From the NCBI GenBank assembly GCA_910574185.1, contig CAJSZQ010000014.1, positions 1 to 64,000 on the forward strand: a stretch of 64,000 nt of DNA, read 5' to 3'. Positions 42,593 through 51,196 of this stretch are shown here, piece after piece. How positions within the stretch are numbered: the first letter of the stretch is position 1; every line of letters starts with the position of its first letter. The position numbers and the translations under genes are program-made. This DNA comes from Lachnospiraceae bacterium (GTDB lineage: Bacteria > Bacillota > Clostridia > Lachnospirales > Lachnospiraceae). The notes beneath the pieces are model-generated. The model made no database searches. It was not told the origin of the DNA and saw nothing but the letters and a program-made list of their open reading frames with translations.

Positions 42593-42680
42593 AAGTCTAC
42601 TTTGTGAAACAGTCGAATGGTCATAATGGGATGCCCTTGGGTATACCTTATGAAAGGGCCGAATGGTTGTAGGGTGTGTT
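42593..42680 (-). repeat. GGTATACC repeat, one unit plus a decayed second
   Basis: AGTCTAC at 42594, TTTGTGAAACAGTCGAATGG, TCATAATGGGATGCCC, TTGGGTATACC with GGTATACC at 42640. A partial second unit follows (TTATGAAAGGGCCGAATGG). The orientation is opposite to the repeats at 41460 and 42830. Confidence 0.8.
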
Positions 42681-42829
42681 TTGAGGGCTGATTTATGAAA
42701 TAATTTATTCTGTGAAATACTATATAAATGTAGGAAGGATTTTGTTAATGTTTGTCTGAGAATAATGACGAAAAATACCGTTATATGTAGAACTGGTTGT
42801 CAGATAATGAAATGCTGTTTAAAATACAA

Positions 42830-42930
42830 GGTGTACCTTCCAGGTATCCCATTATGGCCATTTGGCCATTTCATAAGGTATACCCAAGGGCATCCCATTA
42901 TGGCCATTCGGTTGTTTCACAAGGTATAAA
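42830..42930 (+). repeat. GGTATACC repeat, two tandem units
   Basis: Boxes at 42830 (GGTGTACC), 42877 (GGTATACC) and 42923 (GGTATA) are 47 and 46 bases apart. The interiors are TATCCCATTATGGCCATTTG/GCCATTTCATAA and GGGCATCCCATTATGGCC/ATTCGGTTGTTTCACAA. They lie 45 bases before the predicted promoter of the polysaccharide operon. Confidence 0.88.
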
Positions 42931-42974
42931 TTTTGCTAAATTGGCAGGTAAGTTTGCTGAAACTGAAGCCGGTA

Positions 42975-43003
42975 TTGCAAAAGTCTGCGGAAAATGATAA
43001 AAT
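42975..43003 (+). promoter_or_regulatory. Predicted promoter of the polysaccharide operon
   Basis: TTGCAA (42975-42980), a 17-base spacer and TAAAAT (42998-43003), about 60 bases before the LCP gene. Confidence 0.55.
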
Positions 43004-43065
43004 ACGAAGATATGTAAGATTCTTTGCAAATATATTTTGTAATATAAAGAAAGGTTTTGGTATTA

Positions 43066-44640
43066 ATGAGTCAGAGAGACGTGAAAAAAAGGGTTCCGCA
43101 CAGAGGAAGAAGGGGGAAGCATGCTCCAAAAAGAGAAAGAGAGTATGACAGACCAGATAGAAGGAATAGCGGCGGCAATAATCATCTGAGCCGTAAAATT
43201 GGTCTGATATTGGCGGGAATCGAAGCAGTTATTAGTGTCGTATTCCTTGTGGCTTTGTTTCAGTTAAATATGTTTCCTGCATTATTTATGGCTATTATTG
43301 CAATAATATTAGTAGTCTGTTTTGGGCTTATTCTTGCAAGCCAGTTTTTCTCCAAGAAAAATGCGATTGGCGGAAAAGTACTGAGTGTAATCATATCTCT
43401 ATTATTATTGCTCGCTTCTTACTATCTGTTCCGGGTGAACAGTGCGATTGGGCAGATTTCCGGAGGAGAGTATAAGCTGGATAGCATGGTTGTTGCCGTT
43501 ATGGCAGACGACCCTGCCGAGAAGATTCAGGATGCCGAAACATATCAGTTCGGTGTGCAGTATCAGATGAAAGGCGAGCAGATTCGCGAGACGGTAGACG
43601 CTATCAACGAAGAGCTGGGAACAGAGATTCATGTAGTTGAGTTTGAAAGCCTTGCACAGCAGGCGGAAGCGCTGCATAACGGCCAGGTGGATGCGATTAT
43701 CTATAATGAAGGTTATTCAGGAATTTTGGAAGAGGCCTTTGAGGGATACAGTACAAATACAAAGATTATATATTCGCACAGCATCAAGAATGAGCTGGAA
43801 AATAAAGCGGCGGATGTGGAAGTGAAGGATGAAACCTTTACGGTATATATCAGCGGTATTGACGTGTATGGCGCAATTGAGACGAACAGCAGAAGCGACG
43901 TGAATATTATCGCTACGGTGAATCCTACGACTCACCAGGTATTATTGGTGACGACTCCGCGGGATTACTATGTAGAAATCCCTGGAATTTCCGGCGGGCA
44001 GAAGGATAAGCTGACCCATGCGGGAGTTTACGGCGTGGATGCATCCATGGCGACTTTAGAACAATTATACGATACAGAGATTGATTTCTATGCAAGAGTG
44101 AATTTCACATCTCTGATTGAAATGGTAGACGCGCTGGGAGGCGTAGATGTGGAATCCGAATATGCATTTACCACAAGCGCAGATTCCGGCATGGTCATGA
44201 ATGTGGTACAGGGAATCAACCATTTTAACGGGAAGCAGGCGCTTGCCTTCTCTAGAGAACGTATGAATGTGCCGGGCGGAGACAATCAGCGGGGAAAAGA
44301 CCAGCAAGCGGTTATTACAGCCATGATTAAGAAGATGGTGTCTCCTGCGATTCTGACCGGAGCGAATGGAATTATCAGCAGTGTCAGCGGCAATGTGGAT
44401 ACCAATATGTCAGAAGAGCAGATTCAGAATCTGATTAAGAAGCAGCTTGCAGAAGGCGCATCCTGGAATATTAAATCTGTTGCCGCAGAAGGCACTGGAG
44501 ATAACCAGCTTTGTTATTCTTATTCAGGAATGCCGCTTTATGTGATGCAACCAGATCAGGCTGTGGTAGATATGATTAAATCAGAAATCAACGCAGTGGA
44601 AAATGGCGAAACGCTGGAGGGCTCAGTTGGAACAGAGTAA
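43066..44640 (+). CDS. LytR-CpsA-Psr (LCP) family protein with extra extracellular domain
   Basis: 524 residues. A very basic cytoplasmic N-terminus (RDVKKRVPHRGRRGKH) precedes three hydrophobic helices (about 45-120). A region of about 110 residues resembling a solute-binding-protein lobe follows (YQFGVQYQMKGEQIRETVDAIN, GQVDAIIYNEGYSGIL). The LCP domain then has IDVYGAIETNSRSDVNIIATV, TTPRDYYVEIPG, DALGGVDV and FSRERMNVPGGDNQRGKDQQ. LCP enzymes move glycopolymers from lipid carriers to peptidoglycan. As first gene of the locus it is the likely ligase for this polysaccharide. ATG 43066 (MSQRDV) is chosen over TTG 43057. Confidence 0.9.
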   Translation: MSQRDVKKRVPHRGRRGKHAPKREREYDRPDRRNSGGNNHLSRKIGLILAGIEAVISVVFLVALFQLNMFPALFMAIIAIILVVCFGLILASQFFSKKNAIGGKVLSVIISLLLLLASYYLFRVNSAIGQISGGEYKLDSMVVAVMADDPAEKIQDAETYQFGVQYQMKGEQIRETVDAINEELGTEIHVVEFESLAQQAEALHNGQVDAIIYNEGYSGILEEAFEGYSTNTKIIYSHSIKNELENKAADVEVKDETFTVYISGIDVYGAIETNSRSDVNIIATVNPTTHQVLLVTTPRDYYVEIPGISGGQKDKLTHAGVYGVDASMATLEQLYDTEIDFYARVNFTSLIEMVDALGGVDVESEYAFTTSADSGMVMNVVQGINHFNGKQALAFSRERMNVPGGDNQRGKDQQAVITAMIKKMVSPAILTGANGIISSVSGNVDTNMSEEQIQNLIKKQLAEGASWNIKSVAAEGTGDNQLCYSYSGMPLYVMQPDQAVVDMIKSEINAVENGETLEGSVGTE

Positions 44641-44666
44641 AAGCTGTGTTCGGGACGGAGGAAGTA

Positions 44667-46661
44667 ATGAAAAAGTGGATTCAAAAATGGGATTTGTCCT
44701 TTGTATATAAGATATTTCTAGTGACTTTGGATGTGATATTTATTAATGTCAGTTCCTTTATGGCATTATGGCTCAGATTTAATTTGACTTTTCAGGAGAT
44801 ACCTCCGGAATATGCGGAATCCATTCGGGAACTTGTGTTGGTAAATACGGTTGTAACAGTAGTAATTTTTGCATGCTTTCGGCTATATAACAGTCTGTGG
44901 CGCTACGCCAGCGTTAAGGAACTGGTATATGTGATGGGGGCCTGTCTGTTAAGCGTGCTCTTTAATATGATGGCATTTTATCTGACTTACAGACCCATAT
45001 ACAGGAGTTACTTTATTCTTTATCCGGCAACACTGTTTTTGCTGACTTGTTTGAGCCGGTTTTCTTACCGTTTGCTTAGACTTTTATATCGGGGAAATAT
45101 GCATGGGCGACATATGCGCTACACCATGATAGTTGGCGCCGGAGAAGCCTGTAATGTGGTAATGAAAGAATTGGAATTGAGCTTGGAACTTGATGCTAAG
45201 ATTTGCTGCATTATTGATGATAATCCGCGTAAGCATGGGACTTATATTCATGGCGTAAAGGTGGTAGGCGGCAGGGATTCGATTGTGGTTAATGCGAAGA
45301 GATACGGAATTACTGAGATTATCGTGGCTATTCCGAGTATCAGTAAGAAAGAACAGCAGGAGATTCTTGAAATCTGTCAGCAGGTTCCAAATTGTGAATT
45401 GAAGGTTATGCCTGGTATTTATCAGTTTGTAAATGGAGAAGCGGCAGTATCAAGGCTTCGCCATGTAGAGATTGAAGATTTGCTTGGACGGGAACCGATT
45501 GAGATTATTACAGAAAAGATTGGCCGTTATGTATCTGATAAGGTAGTCCTTGTCACTGGAGGAGGCGGAAGCATCGGAAGTGAGCTTTGCCGTCAGATTG
45601 CGGCAAACGGCGTGCGCCAGTTGATTATTTTTGATATCTATGAGAATAATGCGTATGATGTACAGCAGGAGTTGAAGAGTAAATATCCAAACCTGAATCT
45701 GGTTGTGCTGATTGGCTCTGTGAGAAACGGTCGGAAGGTGAATCATGTATTTGCCAAATATCGTCCGGATATTGTCTATCATGCAGCAGCACATAAGCAT
45801 GTGCCGCTGATGGAGGACAGCCCCAATGAGGCGATTAAGAATAACGTATTTGGAACTTATAAGACGGCGTTGGCTGCAGACAGGTATGGAGTAAAGAAAT
45901 TTGTACTGATTTCTACTGATAAAGCTGTGAATCCTACAAATATTATGGGTGCGTCAAAGCGGATTTGCGAGATGGTAATTCAGACATTTGCGAATCATTC
46001 TAAGACAGAGTATGTGGCGGTTCGTTTTGGAAATGTGCTCGGAAGTAACGGAAGTGTAATTCCTTTATTTCGGAAACAGATTGAGGCCGGGGGGCCGGTT
46101 CTGGTTACCCATCCAGATATCATACGTTACTTTATGACCATACCGGAAGCAGTGTCATTAGTACTTCAGGCAGGCGCAAGTGCGAGAGGCGGAGAAATCT
46201 TTGTTCTGGACATGGGACAGCCTGTGAAGATACTGGATTTGGCAAAAAATTTAATCGAGCGTTCTGGGTTTGTGCCTGGCAGGGATATTGAGATAAAATA
46301 TACCGGATTGCGTCCGGGCGAAAAGCTGTATGAAGAACTTTTGATGGATGAAGAAGGGCTTCAGAGTACGGAACATGAGATGATTCATATTGGAAAGCCG
46401 ATTGCATTTGATGAGGACGAGTTCTTGAAGGAGCTGGAGAATCTGTATAGAGCAGCATATGCTGAGACAGAAGATATGAAGAAAATTGTAAATAAGATTG
46501 TGCCGACATATAATCTTCGGGAAATGGAAATCGAGAGAGACCGGAAAATAAGAGAGAGCTGGTGCGATGATTTTCCTGATACAAGATCAGAACTGCCGAG
46601 TGCGTTTCTTGAGCAGAGCATTGCTGACGCAGAGACAGGAAACGGCGCGTCATTTTCCTGA
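44667..46661 (+). CDS. Membrane-bound UDP-HexNAc 4,6-dehydratase (FlaA1/CapD/PglF type)
   Basis: 664 residues. Four N-terminal membrane helices are followed by a CoA-binding-like Rossmann region (TMIVGAGEACNVVMKEL) and the SDR dehydratase domain. In that domain the NAD loop is VTGGGGSIGSEL, with AAAHKHVPLMEDSP, STDKAVNPTNIMGASKR and RFGNVLGSNGSVIPLF. It would make a UDP-4-keto-6-deoxy-HexNAc. The aminotransferase next to it would use this product. The ATG at 44667 follows GGACGGAGG. The long C-terminal tail (LREMEIERDRKIRESW) is polar. Confidence 0.93.
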   Translation: MKKWIQKWDLSFVYKIFLVTLDVIFINVSSFMALWLRFNLTFQEIPPEYAESIRELVLVNTVVTVVIFACFRLYNSLWRYASVKELVYVMGACLLSVLFNMMAFYLTYRPIYRSYFILYPATLFLLTCLSRFSYRLLRLLYRGNMHGRHMRYTMIVGAGEACNVVMKELELSLELDAKICCIIDDNPRKHGTYIHGVKVVGGRDSIVVNAKRYGITEIIVAIPSISKKEQQEILEICQQVPNCELKVMPGIYQFVNGEAAVSRLRHVEIEDLLGREPIEIITEKIGRYVSDKVVLVTGGGGSIGSELCRQIAANGVRQLIIFDIYENNAYDVQQELKSKYPNLNLVVLIGSVRNGRKVNHVFAKYRPDIVYHAAAHKHVPLMEDSPNEAIKNNVFGTYKTALAADRYGVKKFVLISTDKAVNPTNIMGASKRICEMVIQTFANHSKTEYVAVRFGNVLGSNGSVIPLFRKQIEAGGPVLVTHPDIIRYFMTIPEAVSLVLQAGASARGGEIFVLDMGQPVKILDLAKNLIERSGFVPGRDIEIKYTGLRPGEKLYEELLMDEEGLQSTEHEMIHIGKPIAFDEDEFLKELENLYRAAYAETEDMKKIVNKIVPTYNLREMEIERDRKIRESWCDDFPDTRSELPSAFLEQSIADAETGNGASFS

Positions 46662-46773
46662 TTCTTAATATACCAGGCGTTTGATATTTTTGTCTGTGCA
46701 AGGCGGCAAAAAAAGATATAGTGGTATTTTATTGCAAAATTATTCAGAATAGATTGGAAAAGAGGATATATAC

Positions 46774-47994
46774 ATGAAGATTGCATTTTCTCCACCGGAT
46801 ATTACGGAAGAAGAGATACAGGAAGTAGCGGAAACTCTTCGCAGCGGATGGATTACGACTGGTCCCCGCACAAAGGAGTTTGAGCGCAGGATTGCAGAAC
46901 GCTGTCGCACGAGACATGCGGTTTGTCTTAATTCTGCGACTGCATGTATGGAGATGACGCTCCGAGTAATGGGAATTGGTTCCGGCGATGAAGTGATTAC
47001 GACAGCGTACACCTATACGGCTACTTGTAGCGTTATTTGCCATGTGGGCGCTACCCCGGTTTTGGTGGATACCATGCCTGGAAGTTTTGAGATGGATCCA
47101 GAAAAGGTTGCCGAGGCTGTTACGGAGCGGACTAAGGCTGTCATATGTCTGGACCTTGCGGGAATGATATATTCAAAATATGCTCGAATTTATCAGATTG
47201 CAGAAGAAAAGAAAAGTCTATTTCATCCGTCAAATGAACGACAGGCGGCGTTGGGGAGGATTCTAATTCTTGCAGACAGCGCCCATGCATTTGGCGCTGC
47301 AAGAGATGGAAAGATGTGTGGGGAAATTGCGGATTTTACCTCATTCTCTTTTCATGCAGTTAAGAATCTGACCACTGCAGAAGGCGGGGCGGTGACCTGG
47401 TCGGATGCAGTGACCCGGGCAGGGATAGACGGAGAAGAGTTATATAAGGAATTTATGTTATTGTCTCTGCATGGACAGTCAAAGGATGCATTAGCAAAAG
47501 TGCAGGCCGGGGCCTGGGAGTACGATATTATAGCGCCTTTATATAAATGTAATATGACGGATATCCAGGCGGCTCTAGGATTGGTTCAGCTAAAAAGATA
47601 TGATGATATTTTAAATAGAAGAAAGCAGATGATTGAAAGATATGACGCTGCCTGGAAGGGTCTGCCTATACAGCCGCTGAATCATTATGGAGATGGTTCG
47701 GTTTCCGGCGGACATCTGTATTTGGTTCGTCTTCCTGGGAGAACCAGAGAAGAGTGTAATGATATTATTACACAGATGGCGGAAAAAGGTATTTCAACGA
47801 ATGTACACTATAAGCCGTTACCGCTGTTATCAGCTTATCGAAATTTGGGATTTGAGATTGCGGATTTTCCGAATGCATACGCGCAATTCGAGAATGAAAT
47901 TACTTTGCCGCTTCATACTTGTCTGACGGACGAACAGCAGGGATATGTAATTGAGAAATTTATAGACTGTGTGAATGGCGTATCACATAGTTAA
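46774..47994 (+). CDS. DegT/DnrJ/EryC1/StrS sugar aminotransferase
   Basis: A 406-residue PLP enzyme with the Schiff-base lysine K197 in FHAVKNLTTAEGG. Other marks are GWITTGPRTKEFE, CLNSATACMEM, TAYTYTATCSVICHVGATPVLVD, LADSAHAFGA and the closing NVHYKPLPLLSAYRN. It would transfer an amino group to the 4-keto sugar made by the dehydratase at 44667, giving a UDP-4-amino-4,6-dideoxy-HexNAc as PglE does. No PglD-like acetyltransferase is seen in the window. Confidence 0.92.
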   Translation: MKIAFSPPDITEEEIQEVAETLRSGWITTGPRTKEFERRIAERCRTRHAVCLNSATACMEMTLRVMGIGSGDEVITTAYTYTATCSVICHVGATPVLVDTMPGSFEMDPEKVAEAVTERTKAVICLDLAGMIYSKYARIYQIAEEKKSLFHPSNERQAALGRILILADSAHAFGAARDGKMCGEIADFTSFSFHAVKNLTTAEGGAVTWSDAVTRAGIDGEELYKEFMLLSLHGQSKDALAKVQAGAWEYDIIAPLYKCNMTDIQAALGLVQLKRYDDILNRRKQMIERYDAAWKGLPIQPLNHYGDGSVSGGHLYLVRLPGRTREECNDIITQMAEKGISTNVHYKPLPLLSAYRNLGFEIADFPNAYAQFENEITLPLHTCLTDEQQGYVIEKFIDCVNGVSHS

Positions 47995-48129
47995 GTAGTG
48001 AGTAAATCCCATTTACGAAGCGAATTTTGTATGGATTTTTGAAGATATGCATTTAAAAATACAGGCGTTGGATTTTGGCGGGGATATTGGAATGCTGCTA
48101 TGTGGAAGCGAAACAGAAAGGAAGAATAT

Positions 48130-48825
48130 ATGTTGAAAAAGTGGGAGGAATTGCCAGAGAATATGAAACATGACGCGATAAGGCCATACTACGATATTTT
48201 AGAGGGGAAGAAGAAAGCTCTTGCAGGAAAACGTTTGATGGATATACTCTTTTCTTTTATTCTGACGGTACTTTTGTCCCCGGTGATGCTTGGGATTGCT
48301 TATGCAATTTGGGCGGAGGATAAAGGGCCGGTTTTTTATCGTCAGGAAAGGATTACGACTTACGGCAAGAAGTTTCGCATATTCAAGTTCCGAACAATGG
48401 TTGTGGATGCGGATAAAAAAGGGGCGCTGATTACGGGAAAGAACGATAACCGTATTACGAGAGTCGGACGGAAACTGCGCAAATGCAGGTTAGACGAGCT
48501 TCCCCAGTTATTTAATATTCTGTCCGGGGAGATGTCGTTTGTGGGCGCCAGACCGGAAGTGGAAAAATATGTAAATTATTATACGGAAGCCATGCTGGCA
48601 ACCCTTCTTCTGCCGGCGGGGGTAACCTCTGAGGCGAGCATTGCCTTTAAAGATGAAGATGAACTTCTGGCTCATTACGCCAAGAAGGGAGAAACAGCAG
48701 ACGAGGCCTATGTAAAGCATATTCTTCCGAGAAAGATGCGTTATAATCTGACATATTTGAAAAAGGCAGGAATACTTGGTGATTTGATAATCATGATAAA
48801 GACCGTTCTGGAGGTAATAAAGTGA
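48130..48825 (+). CDS. Initiating sugar-phosphate transferase (PglC/WcaJ-like)
   Basis: 231 residues. It has one membrane-associated N-terminal helix after KRLMDILFSF, then GPVFYRQERITTYGKKFRIFKFRTM, the basic KRxxRxxxLDELPQ segment (GRKLRKCRLDELPQLFN) and MSFVGARPE. It moves a sugar phosphate from a UDP-sugar to undecaprenyl phosphate, the first step of the repeat unit. The ATG at 48130 follows AAAGGAAG; an upstream ATG at 48100 is less supported. Its last bases overlap the GTG start of the next gene. Confidence 0.92.
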   Translation: MLKKWEELPENMKHDAIRPYYDILEGKKKALAGKRLMDILFSFILTVLLSPVMLGIAYAIWAEDKGPVFYRQERITTYGKKFRIFKFRTMVVDADKKGALITGKNDNRITRVGRKLRKCRLDELPQLFNILSGEMSFVGARPEVEKYVNYYTEAMLATLLLPAGVTSEASIAFKDEDELLAHYAKKGETADEAYVKHILPRKMRYNLTYLKKAGILGDLIIMIKTVLEVIK

Positions 48826-50063
48826 AAAAGATTGCAATTCTGACGATGGGAGTTCGGTTAAAAGATGAAAAAGGATATACAAGATTCGGATATCTTGCTG
48901 AATTTTTGACAGGAATGGGATATCAGGTGGATTTGATTACCACGACATTTCAACATTGGGAAAAGGCGCAGCGGGATTTGAAAAAGATTAAGAAGGACGT
49001 AAAAGCTGGGACTTATCCCTATAAGCTTCGGTTTATTTATGAACCTGGTTACAGGAAAAATATTGATCCGTTGCGCGTAATCAGCCACAGGATGGCGGCG
49101 AAAAATTTGAAGAAAATGTTGGAAAAGGGGCCTTCCGACGGAAAGGATTATGACTTAATCTATGCGGAAATTCCACCCAATGATGTCGCCCTTGCAGCGG
49201 CTGAATATGCGAAAAAGAAAGGGATTCCTTTTGTGGCTGATGTGAATGACTTGTGGCCGGAGGCAATGCGGATGGTGTTGGATATTCCGGTGGTCAGCGA
49301 CGTGCTGTTCTATCCGTTGAAACGGGACGCAGAGAAAGTATATGCTCTGGTGTCGGGAGTAGTCGGAACCTCCGATGAATACCGGGACAGACCCGGTGAG
49401 AATCAAAATCGCAATATTCCAAAGGCGACCGTATATGTGGGAAATGAAATCAAAGAATTTGACAGAGGCGCCGAGGAACATATGGAGAAGACTGCAAAGC
49501 CAGAGGGAGAGTTCTGGGTATCCTATGCGGGTACTATCGGAACTAGTTACGATATTCGCACCATGGTTCTTGCAGGAGAAGAAATTGCGAGAAGGGGACA
49601 TCCTGAGATTCGGATTAAGATTCTTGGCGACGGCCCCATGAAAGAAGAATTGGAAAATCTAACTAAGGACAGGAAGATTCGGAATGTAGAGTTTGTCGGA
49701 TATGCACCTTATGAGGAAATGGCGGCTTATCTGAAACAGTCCGATATACTGGTAAATTCTTTTGTAAAAAAGGCGCCCCAAAGTATCGTTACAAAGATAG
49801 GGGACTATTTAGCGGCAGGAAAACCTATGATTAACACCTGTATGAGTAAGGAATTTCGTACGAAGGTTAAGAAGGATGGTTTTGGAATCAATATCATGCC
49901 GGAGGATGTGAATATTCTGGCGGATGCTATTTTGAAGCTCTATCAAAATGAAGAGCAGAGATTTAAGATGGGACAGAAGGCGAGAGAAATTGCTGAGTCT
50001 GAGTTTGACCGGCCGGAGGCATATAAGAAAATAGAGAGGTTGATTGCGGAACTGACGGAGTAA
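48822..50063 (+). CDS. Glycosyltransferase family 4
   Basis: 413 residues with a GT-B fold. The N-terminal part is IAILTMGVRLKDEKGYTRFGYLAEFL and VADVNDLWPEAMRM. The C-terminal nucleotide-sugar domain has VSYAGTIGTSYDIRTM, IKILGDGPMKEEL and VEFVGYAPYEEMAAYLKQSDILVNSF. The start is GTG 48822, overlapping the previous stop, with GGAGGTAA upstream. The layout is close to WbuB-type amino-sugar transferases. It would add the second sugar. Confidence 0.9.
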   Translation: MKKIAILTMGVRLKDEKGYTRFGYLAEFLTGMGYQVDLITTTFQHWEKAQRDLKKIKKDVKAGTYPYKLRFIYEPGYRKNIDPLRVISHRMAAKNLKKMLEKGPSDGKDYDLIYAEIPPNDVALAAAEYAKKKGIPFVADVNDLWPEAMRMVLDIPVVSDVLFYPLKRDAEKVYALVSGVVGTSDEYRDRPGENQNRNIPKATVYVGNEIKEFDRGAEEHMEKTAKPEGEFWVSYAGTIGTSYDIRTMVLAGEEIARRGHPEIRIKILGDGPMKEELENLTKDRKIRNVEFVGYAPYEEMAAYLKQSDILVNSFVKKAPQSIVTKIGDYLAAGKPMINTCMSKEFRTKVKKDGFGINIMPEDVNILADAILKLYQNEEQRFKMGQKAREIAESEFDRPEAYKKIERLIAELTE

Positions 50064-50106
50064 GGATTCGAGAGTACAGTTCCAGATTAAAGGAGAGTAT
50101 GGCAGG

Positions 50107-51192
50107 ATGGGGAGTGTAAAAGAGGCGGAGCCTTATTTTAGTATTGTAATGCCAACATTTGGTGTGGAAAATTATATTGCGAAGGCAATAAAGAGCATTC
50201 AAAAACAGGATTATCCGGATTGGGAGATTATAGTGGTAGATGACTGCAGTCCGGATAAAAGTGCGAGGATTGCAGAACGTGCAGCGGAAACTGATGAACG
50301 GATTCGGATAGTGCATCATAAAGAGAATCAGGGATTAAGTGCTGCTAGAAATACCGGAATTGAAGAGGCAAAAGGAAAATATGTCTGGTTTATGGACCCG
50401 GATGATTATGTAGATTCGGATATACTTAGACAGGTAAAAGCTTCTCTTGAGGAGAATCAGGCAGAAGTCGTTATGTTTGGCTTGAATGAAGAGTACTATG
50501 ATAAAAAAGGGAGTTTGCAGTATACGCATTCTATTTGCCCATCGGAGAGTTTGTATGTTAATCAGGAAGAATTAAGAAAAGCTGTGATTCATTTAGAGCG
50601 ACAGACACTGTATGGTTATGCCTGGAATAAAATCTATAATTTAGAGTATATAAAAAAGAATCGGTTGAAATATAAGAATGTAAAACTGATTGAGGATATT
50701 GTATTCAATATACAATTTTTTATGGATATTAAAAGGTTGAATATCCTTGGAATAGCGCCGTATCATTATGCAAAACGTCTGGATGCTAATTTGACAAATA
50801 AGTTTGTACCAGAGTATTTTGCAGTACACAGAAAGCGGATTGAATTGTTGTATCATCAGCATCTTTACTGGGGAATGTGTACAGAGGAAGTAAGAGAAAT
50901 TCTGGGCAGTTTATATGGCAGATATATTTTTTCAGCCCTGGAACGTAACTGTGATGAACGTTCAGGAATGAGAATGGTTCAAAGAATGCATTGGTGTAGG
51001 AGATTGTTTAAGCAGGAATTGTTTTGTGAATTAATTCCTGCTGCAAAAGCAGAAGATAGCAGGATACTGGCGATGGCGCTTATATTTCTTCAAAGGAAAA
51101 GGGCATGTCTGTGTCTTTTGATGGGAAGAGGAATTTACATTGTAAGAAAATATTTACCGATGATATATTCAAAAATAAAATCGGGGAGATAG
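50107..51192 (+). CDS. Glycosyltransferase family 2
   Basis: 361 residues with a GT-A fold. It has FSIVMPTFGVENYIAKAIKSI, IIVVDDCSPDKSARI, NQGLSAARNTGIEEAKG and the metal-binding FMDPDDYV. The C-terminal part is basic and may lie on the membrane. GGCAGG and AGGAGAG precede the start. Confidence 0.9.
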   Translation: MGSVKEAEPYFSIVMPTFGVENYIAKAIKSIQKQDYPDWEIIVVDDCSPDKSARIAERAAETDERIRIVHHKENQGLSAARNTGIEEAKGKYVWFMDPDDYVDSDILRQVKASLEENQAEVVMFGLNEEYYDKKGSLQYTHSICPSESLYVNQEELRKAVIHLERQTLYGYAWNKIYNLEYIKKNRLKYKNVKLIEDIVFNIQFFMDIKRLNILGIAPYHYAKRLDANLTNKFVPEYFAVHRKRIELLYHQHLYWGMCTEEVREILGSLYGRYIFSALERNCDERSGMRMVQRMHWCRRLFKQELFCELIPAAKAEDSRILAMALIFLQRKRACLCLLMGRGIYIVRKYLPMIYSKIKSGR

Positions 51193-51196
51193 GAGA

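Noticed and set aside
42797..43148. Two small frames before the LCP gene
   Set aside because: The first is read through the repeat units. The second overlaps the LCP start in another frame and shows no features.
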